A stretch of 64,000 bases of DNA from JAFGLZ01 sp964622545 (GTDB lineage: Bacteria > Planctomycetota > Phycisphaerae > UBA1845 > JAFGLZ01). The notes under the pieces were generated by a model, which saw only the letters and a list, made by a program, of their open reading frames with translations, was not told the DNA's origin and made no database searches. The stretch covers positions 62,001 to 126,000 of the forward strand of contig CAZUQM010000002.1 in assembly GCA_964622545.1 (NCBI GenBank), written 5' to 3'. The translations under genes were made by a program, and so were the position numbers. Shown here piece by piece: positions 37,852 through 46,053 of the stretch. Numbering within the stretch: position 1 is the stretch's first letter; each line of letters begins with the position of its first letter.

Positions 37852-38667
37852 ATGACCAGACCCTACCAGGTGGGCTTCATCGGTGCGGGCAACATGGCCG
37901 AAGGAATCGTGGCCGGCGTGCTGGTCGCCAATGTCTTCCGCTCGGGCGACATCATTGCCTCGGACCCGTCGGAGGATCGACGTCGCCTCTTCGAGGAGCG
38001 ATTCGGTCTGACGATGATCGACGACAGCCCCAAAGTGGTGGCCTCGGCCGATATGGTCGTCCTCGCCATCAAGCCACAGGCCTTCGCGGAGCTGACCTCC
38101 GCCTTGTCGGCCAGGCTGCGATCGGATCAGCTCATCGTGAGCATCATGGCCGGGTGGTCGACGGCCGCCGTCGCCGAAGCCCTGGGCGGTGACCTCCGCG
38201 TGGTCCGTGCGATGCCCAACCTGCCGATCCGCGTGGGTGCCGGCATGACCGGCATCGCGGGCGGGGCGGGGGCCACCGAGGCCGACATCGCGTCCGTTCG
38301 CCGGCTCTTCGACGCGGCGGGGCAATCCGTCGTGCTCGACGACGAGTCCCTGATGGACGCGGTCACGGCGGTTTCCGGCAGCGGTCCGGCGTACTACTAC
38401 TATGTCACCGAGGCCATCATCGCCAGCGGCGTCGAGGCCGGTCTCACGCCCGAGCAGGCCAACGACCTGGCCAAGAACACCTGCCTCGGGGCGGCCAGGA
38501 TGATGCTCGAAACCGGCGTCGAGCCGGCCGAGCTCCGAGCGCAAGTCACCAGCAAGGGCGGGACGACGCAGGCGGCGCTCGAGGCGATGGAGGCCGCGGG
38601 CGTGGGCCATGGCTTGCGCGAAGGCGTGCTCGCCGCGGTCGCGCGAAGCAAGGAACTCGGCACGTAA
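37852..38667 (+). CDS. proC: Pyrroline-5-carboxylate reductase
   Basis: The last step of proline synthesis, NADPH-dependent. The 271-residue length is standard. The Rossmann motif GFIGAGNMAEGI opens the protein, the mid region has VRAMPNLPIRVGAG, and the C-terminal helical block includes VSGSGPAYYYYVTEA and TSKGGTTQAALEAME. The start at 37852 follows the usual family N-terminus. It lies between a divergent secreted protein and a downstream ABC binding protein, with no proA/proB nearby. Assignment secure. Confidence 0.97.
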   Translation: MTRPYQVGFIGAGNMAEGIVAGVLVANVFRSGDIIASDPSEDRRRLFEERFGLTMIDDSPKVVASADMVVLAIKPQAFAELTSALSARLRSDQLIVSIMAGWSTAAVAEALGGDLRVVRAMPNLPIRVGAGMTGIAGGAGATEADIASVRRLFDAAGQSVVLDDESLMDAVTAVSGSGPAYYYYVTEAIIASGVEAGLTPEQANDLAKNTCLGAARMMLETGVEPAELRAQVTSKGGTTQAALEAMEAAGVGHGLREGVLAAVARSKELGT

Positions 38668-38748
38668 CCAGGCCACGAGGATGAGGAGCGGCCCGAGTCG
38701 GCCCCGACCGATCACCGCCGGGCCGCCATCACACAGGAGCGAGAGACC

Positions 38749-39741
38749 ATGACCGTTCGCCACACCGTGCTCGCAATGATGCTGGCCGTTTGCCTGGCCG
38801 GCTGCAAGCAAGACGCCGGCTCCGGCGGCTCAGCCGACGAGTCGGACCAGATGACCTTCGCCGTGCTGCCGAAGGGCACGACACACGACTTCTGGACGGC
38901 CGTCCATGCGGGGGCCAAGAAGGCGGCCGGGGAACACGACGTCAGCATCATCTGGAAGGGCCCCGCCGACGAAGGGTCGTTTCAGCAGCAGGTGAACATC
39001 GTTGAGGACATGATCACGCGCGGCGTCGACGGCATGGTCCTGGCGCCGACCCACGGTGAGATCCTGGCCGATGTGATCGTCAAGGCCCACAAGCGCGGCA
39101 TCCCGGTAACGATCTTCGACTCGGGCACGAGCGCGCCGAAGGACACGTACGTCGCGTTCGCCGCGACCGACAACTACAAGGGCGGACAGCTCGGCGCCCG
39201 TCATCTGGCCAAGCTGATCGGCAGCAAGGGTAAGGTCGCGATGGTCAAGACCACCCCGGGCGGCGTGAGCACCATGAAGCGCGAAGCAGGCTTCCGCGAG
39301 ACGCTGGAAAAGGAGTTCCCCGACATCGAGCTCGTCGACGAGAAATGGGGCAACGCCAAGCGCGAGGATTCCGTCAAGGCCGCGGTCGACATCCTGACGC
39401 GGCATCAGGGCAAGCTGGACGGCTTCTTCGGCTCGAACGAGACCAGCGCCGTGGGCGTGCTGCTCGCCTTGGAAGATCGCAAGCTCACCGGCAAGATCAA
39501 GTTCGTCGGCTTCGACGCCTCGCCCGATCTGATCGCCGGCATGAAACGCGGCACGATCCAAGCCCTGGTCGTGCAGGACCCCTACCGCATGGGCTATGAG
39601 GGCGTCAAGAGCCTCATCGACCACAAGGCCGGCAAGGATGTCCCCAAGTTCATCGACACCGGCGTGTACGTCGTCACGCCGGAGAACATGAACGAGCCGA
39701 AGATGGCGAAGCTGCTGAACCCGCCGAAGCTCCGACCGTAG
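38749..39741 (+). CDS. Sugar-type ABC transporter binding lipoprotein (RbsB family)
   Basis: A 330-residue periplasmic-binding protein of the type 1 (LacI/RbsB) fold. The lipobox CLAGCK places the lipid anchor at Cys20. The family pattern is clear: FAVLPKGTTHDFWTAVHAGA, GVDGMVLAPTH, and the hinge/ligand segments DNYKGGQLGA and FGSNETSAVGVLLAL. It should bind a sugar or related small molecule. No ABC permease or ATPase lies next to it, so it is an orphan binding protein. AGGAGCGAGAG precedes the ATG. Confidence 0.92.
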   Translation: MTVRHTVLAMMLAVCLAGCKQDAGSGGSADESDQMTFAVLPKGTTHDFWTAVHAGAKKAAGEHDVSIIWKGPADEGSFQQQVNIVEDMITRGVDGMVLAPTHGEILADVIVKAHKRGIPVTIFDSGTSAPKDTYVAFAATDNYKGGQLGARHLAKLIGSKGKVAMVKTTPGGVSTMKREAGFRETLEKEFPDIELVDEKWGNAKREDSVKAAVDILTRHQGKLDGFFGSNETSAVGVLLALEDRKLTGKIKFVGFDASPDLIAGMKRGTIQALVVQDPYRMGYEGVKSLIDHKAGKDVPKFIDTGVYVVTPENMNEPKMAKLLNPPKLRP

Positions 39742-39762
39742 GCCGCCACCAGGACCGGGGCG

Positions 39763-42321
39763 CTACTTGACCTGCTCGTAACGCCAGAGCAGCAGGTTCG
39801 TGGCGATGCGCCGGGCGGATTCGTTGCGGTAACCGTGCTTGCCGTAGATGTGGTGCCCGTTCATCGAGGCCGTCAGGTCGAACGGCGCCAGGAGCACGGC
39901 CGAGCGCCCGTCGATCGTGACCGCGATGAACGGCGGTGCCTTCCGCCCACGAAGGCGCGAGCTACTGGACCTCGTAGGCCAGAGCTTGGTGAGCTTCTCC
40001 GAACCGCCCGCCCCGCCCTGGACGATCGGGTGGCTGGACGTGATCAGCTCGCTCTTGTCCGGATACATCGCGTCGACCAGAGCCCCGGCGGAGGTCGCGA
40101 AGGCCTGGTCCCCGCCGCAGGCGTCGATGAGCAGCAGGCCTCCGCCCTCGACGTACGCCTTCAGGGCCGCCATCGCCGCCTCGCCGAGCTTCAGATCCCC
40201 GTGCCCGGTCAGATGCAGGAGGTGATAGGCCGACAGCTTGGCCGCGTCGGTCGGCTCGACACCCTTGGTCTCCTCGATGGCGACGCCGTGGACGTGACGC
40301 AACCGCTTGTGCATGCGCTGCCAGGCGGTCGGGTTGGTGTCCCAGTCGCCCTCGTGCTTGACGCGTCCGACCGTGAGCGTGCCCTTGAGCTCGGCCGGCT
40401 TGCCGGGTAGGCCCTTGGGTCGAAGGCGACCGGGCAACTGCTCATAGCCCGGGCCGGAGTAGAACCGGAGGTTGGTCATCAGCTTGAAGGCATCGGCGTA
40501 CGTGATCGACCGGTTCTGGTGGAGCGCCCCGGCGATGTCGCCTCCGACCACGAAGAGGAACGTCCGTCCGCCGTCGGACATCCCCTCCAAGGGGATTGTC
40601 TTGCGGAAACGCGTTCGACGGCTTCGGCCCTTGCCGAAATGCGTCTCGTAGATCGGGTGCTCTTCGTCGAGCGTCTGAAACGTATAGCCCCGGTCCTTGA
40701 ACAGCTCCACCATCTGCTTCTTGAAGGACGAGGCGAAGTCCTCGTCGGCCAGGTTGGGATGGGCCACCACCGTGCCGCCGGCCTCGCAGTAATCCCGCAG
40801 CCTCATGAGCTCGTCCGGCGATACAGCGAACGCGCCGGTCCCACCGATGTAGAGGATGGGCGCATCCAACAGGTCGTGCAGCGGCGAGGATAGCGTGACG
40901 ATCTGCCACTTGTGGATGCGCTCCACCTCGCCGTTCAGGAAGCGACAGGCATAGTGGAGGTCGCGGAAGTAGTAGTTCCACTGCCCCGGCTCGCCCCACT
41001 GGAGCTTGTTGAAGACGATCGGCGCCCGACCGTAGACGAGGAACAGCAGGTAGAAGCCGTCGGTCACCGGCTCGCCCGTCCACTTGTGCTTGGCGATCCT
41101 GGCCGCGTTGGCGGCGTACCAGTCGACCTTCCCCACGTACTTCAAGCCGCTGGCCACGCCGAGGCGTTCCATCCCGAACGCCTGATAGCCGGCCCAACCG
41201 CTCTTGGCGGTGGCCGCCTTGTGCTTGGCCATCCACTCGAGCCCGCCGTTGATGGCCTTGTAGATGGCGTTGACCTCGTCGCGCGTCCGTGGATCGGGCT
41301 TGACCCCGCGCAACCAGCGATAAGGCGGCTCGAGCCGGCTGTAGAGCGTATCGAGCACGACGTAGAGCGTGTTCACACCCGCCGTGGTCATGGTGGCCCG
41401 AGCGAGCGTCTTGAGCGGCGCATCGCCGGGTCTGCGTTGGGGCGGCACGTCGGGCGGACGACCGACGTACCCCCAGCCCCCATTGAGGCCCTGATGCCGC
41501 AGCCAGTGGTCGGCCACGACCCGCCAGTAGCCTTGTGGGATCTCCATGCCCACATTCGCCCCGGCCCACATACCGAGCACACCGAACTGCGAGCAGCTAT
41601 GGTCGCCCTTGCCCTTGGCGGCCTTGGCCCCATAGTGATACCAGCCGTCCTCGGACATGGCCCGCTCGAGCCAGCGGATGTCCTCATCCAACAGGCGACG
41701 AAAGTGGCTGCGGTCGCGCCGGTCCCGGACCCGCGAGACCAGCACGGCGTAGACGTTCGCCCGGAGCGCGCGTGAGTACGTCATCTTCAACGGATAGCCT
41801 TCGAGCCATTCCAACGCACCGCGGATCTGCGGGTTCTGCGGGCTGACGCCGGCCTCGAGCAGCGCCAAGACGGCCAGGCAGCTCGCCCCGCCCTGCTTGG
41901 TGGACTCGCGCTCCGGGTGGAAGTGCCCCGGCGGGACCAGATAGGCCAACCGCCTCTTGGCCACCTCGATGATCCGTCCCTCGGTCGTGCGAAACGCCAC
42001 GCCCCCGTCGGGCAGGTCCTGGATCGGCTCGCCGAAGAAGACATCGGCGGGCACCTCCGACCATTGCTCCATGACCATCTTCTCGACGGTGCGACCGCCC
42101 TCGTTCACCTTCTTGAGCTTCTTCTGACGCTCGCGCTTGTAGGCACGGATCGCCCAGGTGTCCTTCTGCCGACTGAGCAAGGCCTCCTTGCCGCGCTCGA
42201 TGGCACGATCGACGTCCTCGTCGGTGACGGCGTGGGCCAAGCGCGAGCCCTCAACCAGGGCCATGATCGACAGCAGCCAAACCAGGCCTGGACGGCAACG
42301 GTGGATCAGGCAAACGGACAT
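39763..42321 (-). CDS. Secreted DUF4159 protein with terpene-cyclase-like repeats
   Basis: An 852-residue protein with a signal peptide (about residues 1-31). The first half resembles squalene/prenyltransferase-type alpha-alpha toroids, with QGGASCLAVLALLEAG and HQGLNGGWGYVGRP as typical repeat turns. The C-terminal half holds DUF4159 (ILYIGGTGAF, GGTVVAHPN, VEGGGLLLIDACGGD). Such proteins are abundant in planctomycetes and have no known reaction. It follows the orphan ABC binding protein convergently (22 bp apart). Full length. Confidence 0.85.
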   Translation of the reverse strand: MSVCLIHRCRPGLVWLLSIMALVEGSRLAHAVTDEDVDRAIERGKEALLSRQKDTWAIRAYKRERQKKLKKVNEGGRTVEKMVMEQWSEVPADVFFGEPIQDLPDGGVAFRTTEGRIIEVAKRRLAYLVPPGHFHPERESTKQGGASCLAVLALLEAGVSPQNPQIRGALEWLEGYPLKMTYSRALRANVYAVLVSRVRDRRDRSHFRRLLDEDIRWLERAMSEDGWYHYGAKAAKGKGDHSCSQFGVLGMWAGANVGMEIPQGYWRVVADHWLRHQGLNGGWGYVGRPPDVPPQRRPGDAPLKTLARATMTTAGVNTLYVVLDTLYSRLEPPYRWLRGVKPDPRTRDEVNAIYKAINGGLEWMAKHKAATAKSGWAGYQAFGMERLGVASGLKYVGKVDWYAANAARIAKHKWTGEPVTDGFYLLFLVYGRAPIVFNKLQWGEPGQWNYYFRDLHYACRFLNGEVERIHKWQIVTLSSPLHDLLDAPILYIGGTGAFAVSPDELMRLRDYCEAGGTVVAHPNLADEDFASSFKKQMVELFKDRGYTFQTLDEEHPIYETHFGKGRSRRTRFRKTIPLEGMSDGGRTFLFVVGGDIAGALHQNRSITYADAFKLMTNLRFYSGPGYEQLPGRLRPKGLPGKPAELKGTLTVGRVKHEGDWDTNPTAWQRMHKRLRHVHGVAIEETKGVEPTDAAKLSAYHLLHLTGHGDLKLGEAAMAALKAYVEGGGLLLIDACGGDQAFATSAGALVDAMYPDKSELITSSHPIVQGGAGGSEKLTKLWPTRSSSSRLRGRKAPPFIAVTIDGRSAVLLAPFDLTASMNGHHIYGKHGYRNESARRIATNLLLWRYEQVK

Positions 42322-42660
42322 GACGCACCTGTCTCAAAGGATGGGGTCTGTAATGCGTTGGTGCCCACTCGGCGGGAAGCCCAACCGCAACGGTCATCAT
42401 AAATCTGCGCCGGGCCGATGACAACGCCAGAAGTCCGCCCCCTCACCCCAAAGAACCGGCGCGGCACAGCACAACCGAGACGCTCGCCCGGGCCATCCGA
42501 GGGCCGTCGAAGCCCGGGTCTCGACCACGGGATTCGCTCCGGCGCCAGGCAGACAACGGTACGATGGGCTGGTATAGTTGTCGGCTCCTATCGCCAGGGA
42601 CGGGGCGGGACTGGAGTCGGGAAGCGGCGGCAAGCCGGGGAGATCCGCGGGGAGGAATCG
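42322..42660. other. Intergenic, ~340 bp, upstream of phnW
   Basis: Contains the phnW promoter at 42549-42577. I see no gene in the remaining sequence. Confidence 0.5.
42549..42577 (+). promoter_or_regulatory. Promoter of phnW
   Basis: CAGACA (42549-42554) and TATAGT (42572-42577) are 17 bp apart. Transcription would start near 42584, about 77 nt before the ATG, which has GGGGAGG as ribosome site. Confidence 0.6.
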
Positions 42661-43791
42661 ATGAACGCTGATGTGTCCGACGGCGGTTGGAAGGACAAAC
42701 CTCTGTTCACACCGGGGCCCCTCACCACGAGCCCCACGATCAAGCAGGCGATGCTACGCGACCTGGGCTCGCGCGACGTCGAGTTCATCCGCACGATTCG
42801 GGAGGTCCGCGACGAGCTCCTGCGCCTCGCCGGGGTCTCGGCCGGGGAGTACGAGGCCATCCTGATGCAGGGCAGCGGCACGTTCGCGCTGGAGGCGGTC
42901 CTGTCCTCGACGGTCCCGCCCGACGGCAAGGTGCTGGTCATCGTTAATGGGGCTTACGGCAAGCGGCTGACGCAGATGGCGTCGGTCTTGAGGATCCCCT
43001 GCGAGGCGGTCACGTTCCCCGAGAACAGCCTGCCCGATCTCGACCGCGTGCAGGCCGCCCTGGAGGCTGATGAGGCGATCACGCACGTCTCGGTGGCCTG
43101 GTGTGAGACCACCACCGGCATCATCAACCCGGTGAGGGAGATCGGCCGGCTCGTCCGACAGGCCGGTCGGATCTACTTCGTCGACGCGATGAGCAGCTTC
43201 GGCGCCTACCCGACGAGTCTGGCCGAGGACGGCATCGATTACCTGGTCAGCTCGTCGAACAAGTGCATCGAGGGCGTGCCCGGCTTCGGATTCGTGATCG
43301 CGCGCCAGGAGGCGCTGCAGGCTACCGAGGGCTACGCCCGCAGCATCAGTCTCGACCTGCTGAGTCAGTGGCGGGGGTTCGAGGCCGACGGGCAGTTCCG
43401 GTTCACGCCGCCCACGCACGCCATCGTGGCGTTCCGCCAGGCCTTGCGCGAGCTCGAGGCCGAGGGCGGGGTCGAGGCCCGCGGCGCCCGCTACGAGGCC
43501 AACCACGACACGATCGTGCGCGGCATGCGAGCCTTGGGCTTCAAGGAATACCTGCCGCCCGAGCTCCAGGGCTGCATCATCACGTCGTTCCTCTATCCGG
43601 ACGACCCCAGCTTCTCGTTCGAGACGTTCTACAACAAGCTGAACGAAAAGGGCTACGTGATCTACCCCGGCAAGGTCAGCGACGCCGACTGCTTCCGTAT
43701 CGGGCACATCGGCCGGCTGACCTCCTCCGACATGCACGACCTGCTGCGAGCCGTCGCCCAGACGATCGACGAAATGGGCGTGAAACTCTGA
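42661..43791 (+). CDS. phnW: 2-aminoethylphosphonate-pyruvate transaminase PhnW
   Basis: Transfers the amino group of 2-aminoethylphosphonate to pyruvate, giving phosphonoacetaldehyde and alanine. The 376-residue class V aminotransferase opens KPLFTPGPLTTSP and carries LMQGSGTFALEAVLSS, FVDAMSSFGAYP, and the PLP-lysine motif SSSNKCIEGVPGFGF. The start at 42661 follows GGGGAGGAATCG; an upstream in-frame Met at 42418 is not needed. The next enzyme of the pathway, phnX, lies 1.3 kb away on the other strand, converging on it. Together they free acetaldehyde and phosphate from phosphonates. Confidence 0.95.
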   Translation: MNADVSDGGWKDKPLFTPGPLTTSPTIKQAMLRDLGSRDVEFIRTIREVRDELLRLAGVSAGEYEAILMQGSGTFALEAVLSSTVPPDGKVLVIVNGAYGKRLTQMASVLRIPCEAVTFPENSLPDLDRVQAALEADEAITHVSVAWCETTTGIINPVREIGRLVRQAGRIYFVDAMSSFGAYPTSLAEDGIDYLVSSSNKCIEGVPGFGFVIARQEALQATEGYARSISLDLLSQWRGFEADGQFRFTPPTHAIVAFRQALRELEAEGGVEARGARYEANHDTIVRGMRALGFKEYLPPELQGCIITSFLYPDDPSFSFETFYNKLNEKGYVIYPGKVSDADCFRIGHIGRLTSSDMHDLLRAVAQTIDEMGVKL

Positions 43792-43848
43792 CCGGGCACG
43801 CCATCTTCTTCCCCGGCAGATCGCCGGCTACGTGAGCACGCCGTCCGA

Positions 43849-44275
43849 TCAGGCCTCCGCGTCGAGATCCAGAGATGAACGCCGGGCGACGTCGCTGACG
43901 GCGCGGACCATTCGATCGGCGATGCCGACCGCTTCGGTCGCGTCTTGACTTGTCACGTGTTTGCCGCCCCCATAGTCGCCCCGCATACGGAGTTGGACCA
44001 ATCGTGAGAAGCCTTTCCCGAGTTCTTCGGGCCACTTGCCCGTGTGAACGAGATCACGGTGAGCGGCTGCCTCGATGGCGCTATGCTTCGAGAAGGACCG
44101 CTCTTCTAAGACGAACACCGCGGACGCGGCATGGAAAGCCGCGTAGTAGGCGCGGAAAGCGGCTCCGTCAGGGCTGATCGACAACAGGGCCCGTGCCGCA
44201 CGAAGCGACTCTTCGGCCCTCCCTCAGCCGCCCCTTCAGCTCAGCAGCAAGTTGCTCGGCGACCACGGCCGTCAC
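43849..44275 (-). pseudogene. Frameshifted HEPN-domain (UPF0332-like) gene
   Basis: The intact part (from a TTG at 44184 to 43849) encodes FRAYYAAFHAASAVFVLEER, then RDLVHTGKWPEEL and RMRGDYGGGK, the PF05168/UPF0332 HEPN pattern. The expected first helix is present in two frames: a GTG at 44275 opens TAVVAEQLAAELKGRLRE, while AEESLRAARALL continues in the frame of the main ORF just after a TGA at 44224-44226. One base would join them into about 141 residues. A GGGAGGG run lies at the switch point, so either real decay or a sequencing indel is possible. No MNT partner is nearby. Confidence 0.65.
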
Positions 44276-44366
44276 TCCCGACCTGCTCCATTCGCATGCT
44301 ACTTCCATGCTGGGCATGGGCAAAGAGCTCGTTACAGTTGACAATAGCGCGCCGTAGCAACCCCCG

Positions 44367-45005
44367 TCATTGGCCGGACGTCTTGTAGACCGCGAAGAAC
44401 GCAACGTCGCGTGCCGCTTCCAGACAGGTGACGGTATTGACCTCGTGCTCGTCGACGCGAACCGCCTCCGCGAAGGCACGTCTTGCGTTTTCCAGCCAAT
44501 GCTGCTTCCGTGGGGCGTGTTGATAGAAGACCAACATGTCGTTTGCCTTTAAGGCGTCATAGATCGTGCGGATCTCCCTGGGCTCAACGTGCTCGCCCCC
44601 CGCCCGTCTTGGGGCGATGCCTGTGTCGGGGTCGAGGAACGTGATTAGTCGCGCATCGCTGAAGTTGGACAACGCCGTGACTACCCGTTCGATGTAGTGC
44701 ACGCGGAAGATCCGGGTATCCAAAGAGCCTTCATCCGGTTGAAACGGTTCCTTGAATACGTTGATGTGCAAGCCTGTCGCCCTTGCCAGTGCCTGTATCT
44801 GTTCGATGTTTCTGAAATGGTCGATGACTTCCTTGGGAACCGGCACTTCCCCCGAGTCGATCTTGAGCCTCAAGGCGATTTCCGAGGGCCGATAGAAGGC
44901 GACTTGGACCACACGATCAATATGGTGCGTCCTGGCCAGATGGACGAGCGTCGCCCACTTCACGACATCGCGGTTGTCTCCGTACCACTGGTCGCGCACG
45001 ATCAT
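44367..45005 (-). CDS. Unknown 212-residue protein, accessory-type
   Basis: A soluble protein I cannot place in a named family. It opens MIVRDQWYGDNRDVVKWATL and contains FLDPDTGIAPRRAGG and LVFYQHAPRKQHWLE, which reads like an alpha/beta enzyme with an acidic active site. It resembles phage- or defence-associated hypothetical proteins that I have seen with a similar start and FLDPDNG motif, but this is recollection. It sits beside the broken HEPN gene between phnW and phnX, in a patch with somewhat lower GC than its surroundings, which suggests recent acquisition. Confidence 0.6.
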   Translation of the reverse strand: MIVRDQWYGDNRDVVKWATLVHLARTHHIDRVVQVAFYRPSEIALRLKIDSGEVPVPKEVIDHFRNIEQIQALARATGLHINVFKEPFQPDEGSLDTRIFRVHYIERVVTALSNFSDARLITFLDPDTGIAPRRAGGEHVEPREIRTIYDALKANDMLVFYQHAPRKQHWLENARRAFAEAVRVDEHEVNTVTCLEAARDVAFFAVYKTSGQ

Positions 45006-45081
45006 ACCCCACAGCGGAACGTCCCCATACCGTTGTCATCTCCCGCATAGCCCGGCATGTTGCAGGTCAAGGATTCGGCGT

Positions 45082-45915
45082 CTACGGCTTCTCACCCGCC
45101 CGCAAGCGCGCGTTGATCTCATCGACGACCGCAGGCACCTCGGCCACGCTTTCCACGACGTAGTGCGCGCCGCACTTGCGGAGCTTCTCGTCGGCGCGGG
45201 CGATGCGCCGGACTTGGTCTTCCTCGGGCAGCTTGGCCAGGTCGGCCTCGCTCAGGCCCACCTCATTGCCCGTCTTGCTCACGCCCACCGTCCACACCCC
45301 CGCGTTCAGTCCGGCGTCGATGTCCGGGGCCGTGTCGCCGATCTTGACGACGGCCTCGGGCGGACACGTCCGCGTGCCCTGCATGCAGGCATAGATCATC
45401 CACGGCTCAGGCCGACCGGCGGGCACCTCCGTGGCGCAGCACGTCACGTCGGGCTTGTACCCCTGCTTGGCGGCCTCGGCGATGTTGATGTCATTGGCCT
45501 CGCCGAAGTAGCCCGTGGTCGCGCCGATCTTCATGCCGCGCGACCGCAGGTCCTCCACGGCCTGCAACGCTCCGGGTATCAGGTCGGAGTAATCCGCGAT
45601 GCACTGAAGCTGAAGGCGCTTGAAGTCCTTCTCGTACATGTCGGCGACGTCGTCCTCGGTGGGCTCGCGGCCGTGGACGTCGCGCCACTTGGCGGCCACC
45701 TCGGGCATCTGCGTGACGGCCCGGATGTGGTCTTTCTTCATCAATCCCATCGGTTCGCGGGCCTGCTCGACCGTGATGTCCACGCCGCGCAGCTTGAAGC
45801 CCTCGACGAACACCAGCGACGGCGCGAGGCAGCCGAAGTCCACCATCGTGCCGGCCCAATCGAAGACGGCCAGCTTCAGCCCGCCGCGATAGCTCCGCCT
45901 GTAGACGACGTCCAT
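45082..45915 (-). CDS. phnX: Phosphonoacetaldehyde hydrolase PhnX
   Basis: Cleaves the C-P bond of phosphonoacetaldehyde to acetaldehyde and phosphate. A 277-residue HAD-family enzyme: the nucleophile Asp is in AVFDWAGTMVDFG, and the Schiff-base lysine lies in PMGLMKKDHIRAV, as expected for PhnX. The late HAD motif KIGDTAPDIDAGLNAG is intact. It completes the two-step pathway with phnW, though the two genes are convergent and separated by about 1.3 kb of accessory sequence rather than forming one operon. Start by homology; AGGAG lies 12 nt upstream. Confidence 0.95.
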   Translation of the reverse strand: MDVVYRRSYRGGLKLAVFDWAGTMVDFGCLAPSLVFVEGFKLRGVDITVEQAREPMGLMKKDHIRAVTQMPEVAAKWRDVHGREPTEDDVADMYEKDFKRLQLQCIADYSDLIPGALQAVEDLRSRGMKIGATTGYFGEANDINIAEAAKQGYKPDVTCCATEVPAGRPEPWMIYACMQGTRTCPPEAVVKIGDTAPDIDAGLNAGVWTVGVSKTGNEVGLSEADLAKLPEEDQVRRIARADEKLRKCGAHYVVESVAEVPAVVDEINARLRAGEKP

Positions 45916-46053
45916 GATCGCTCGATCTCCTGTGCAACCAACGAGGTATGATGCGGCGCACCGCGCTCGGGCGCGCCGGGCGAGCCGAGAGCCTAGCCCA
46001 AGCCATCGGACCCCGCAAGGCGACGCCCGCGCGTGCCGGCGCCGGGTCGGTCC

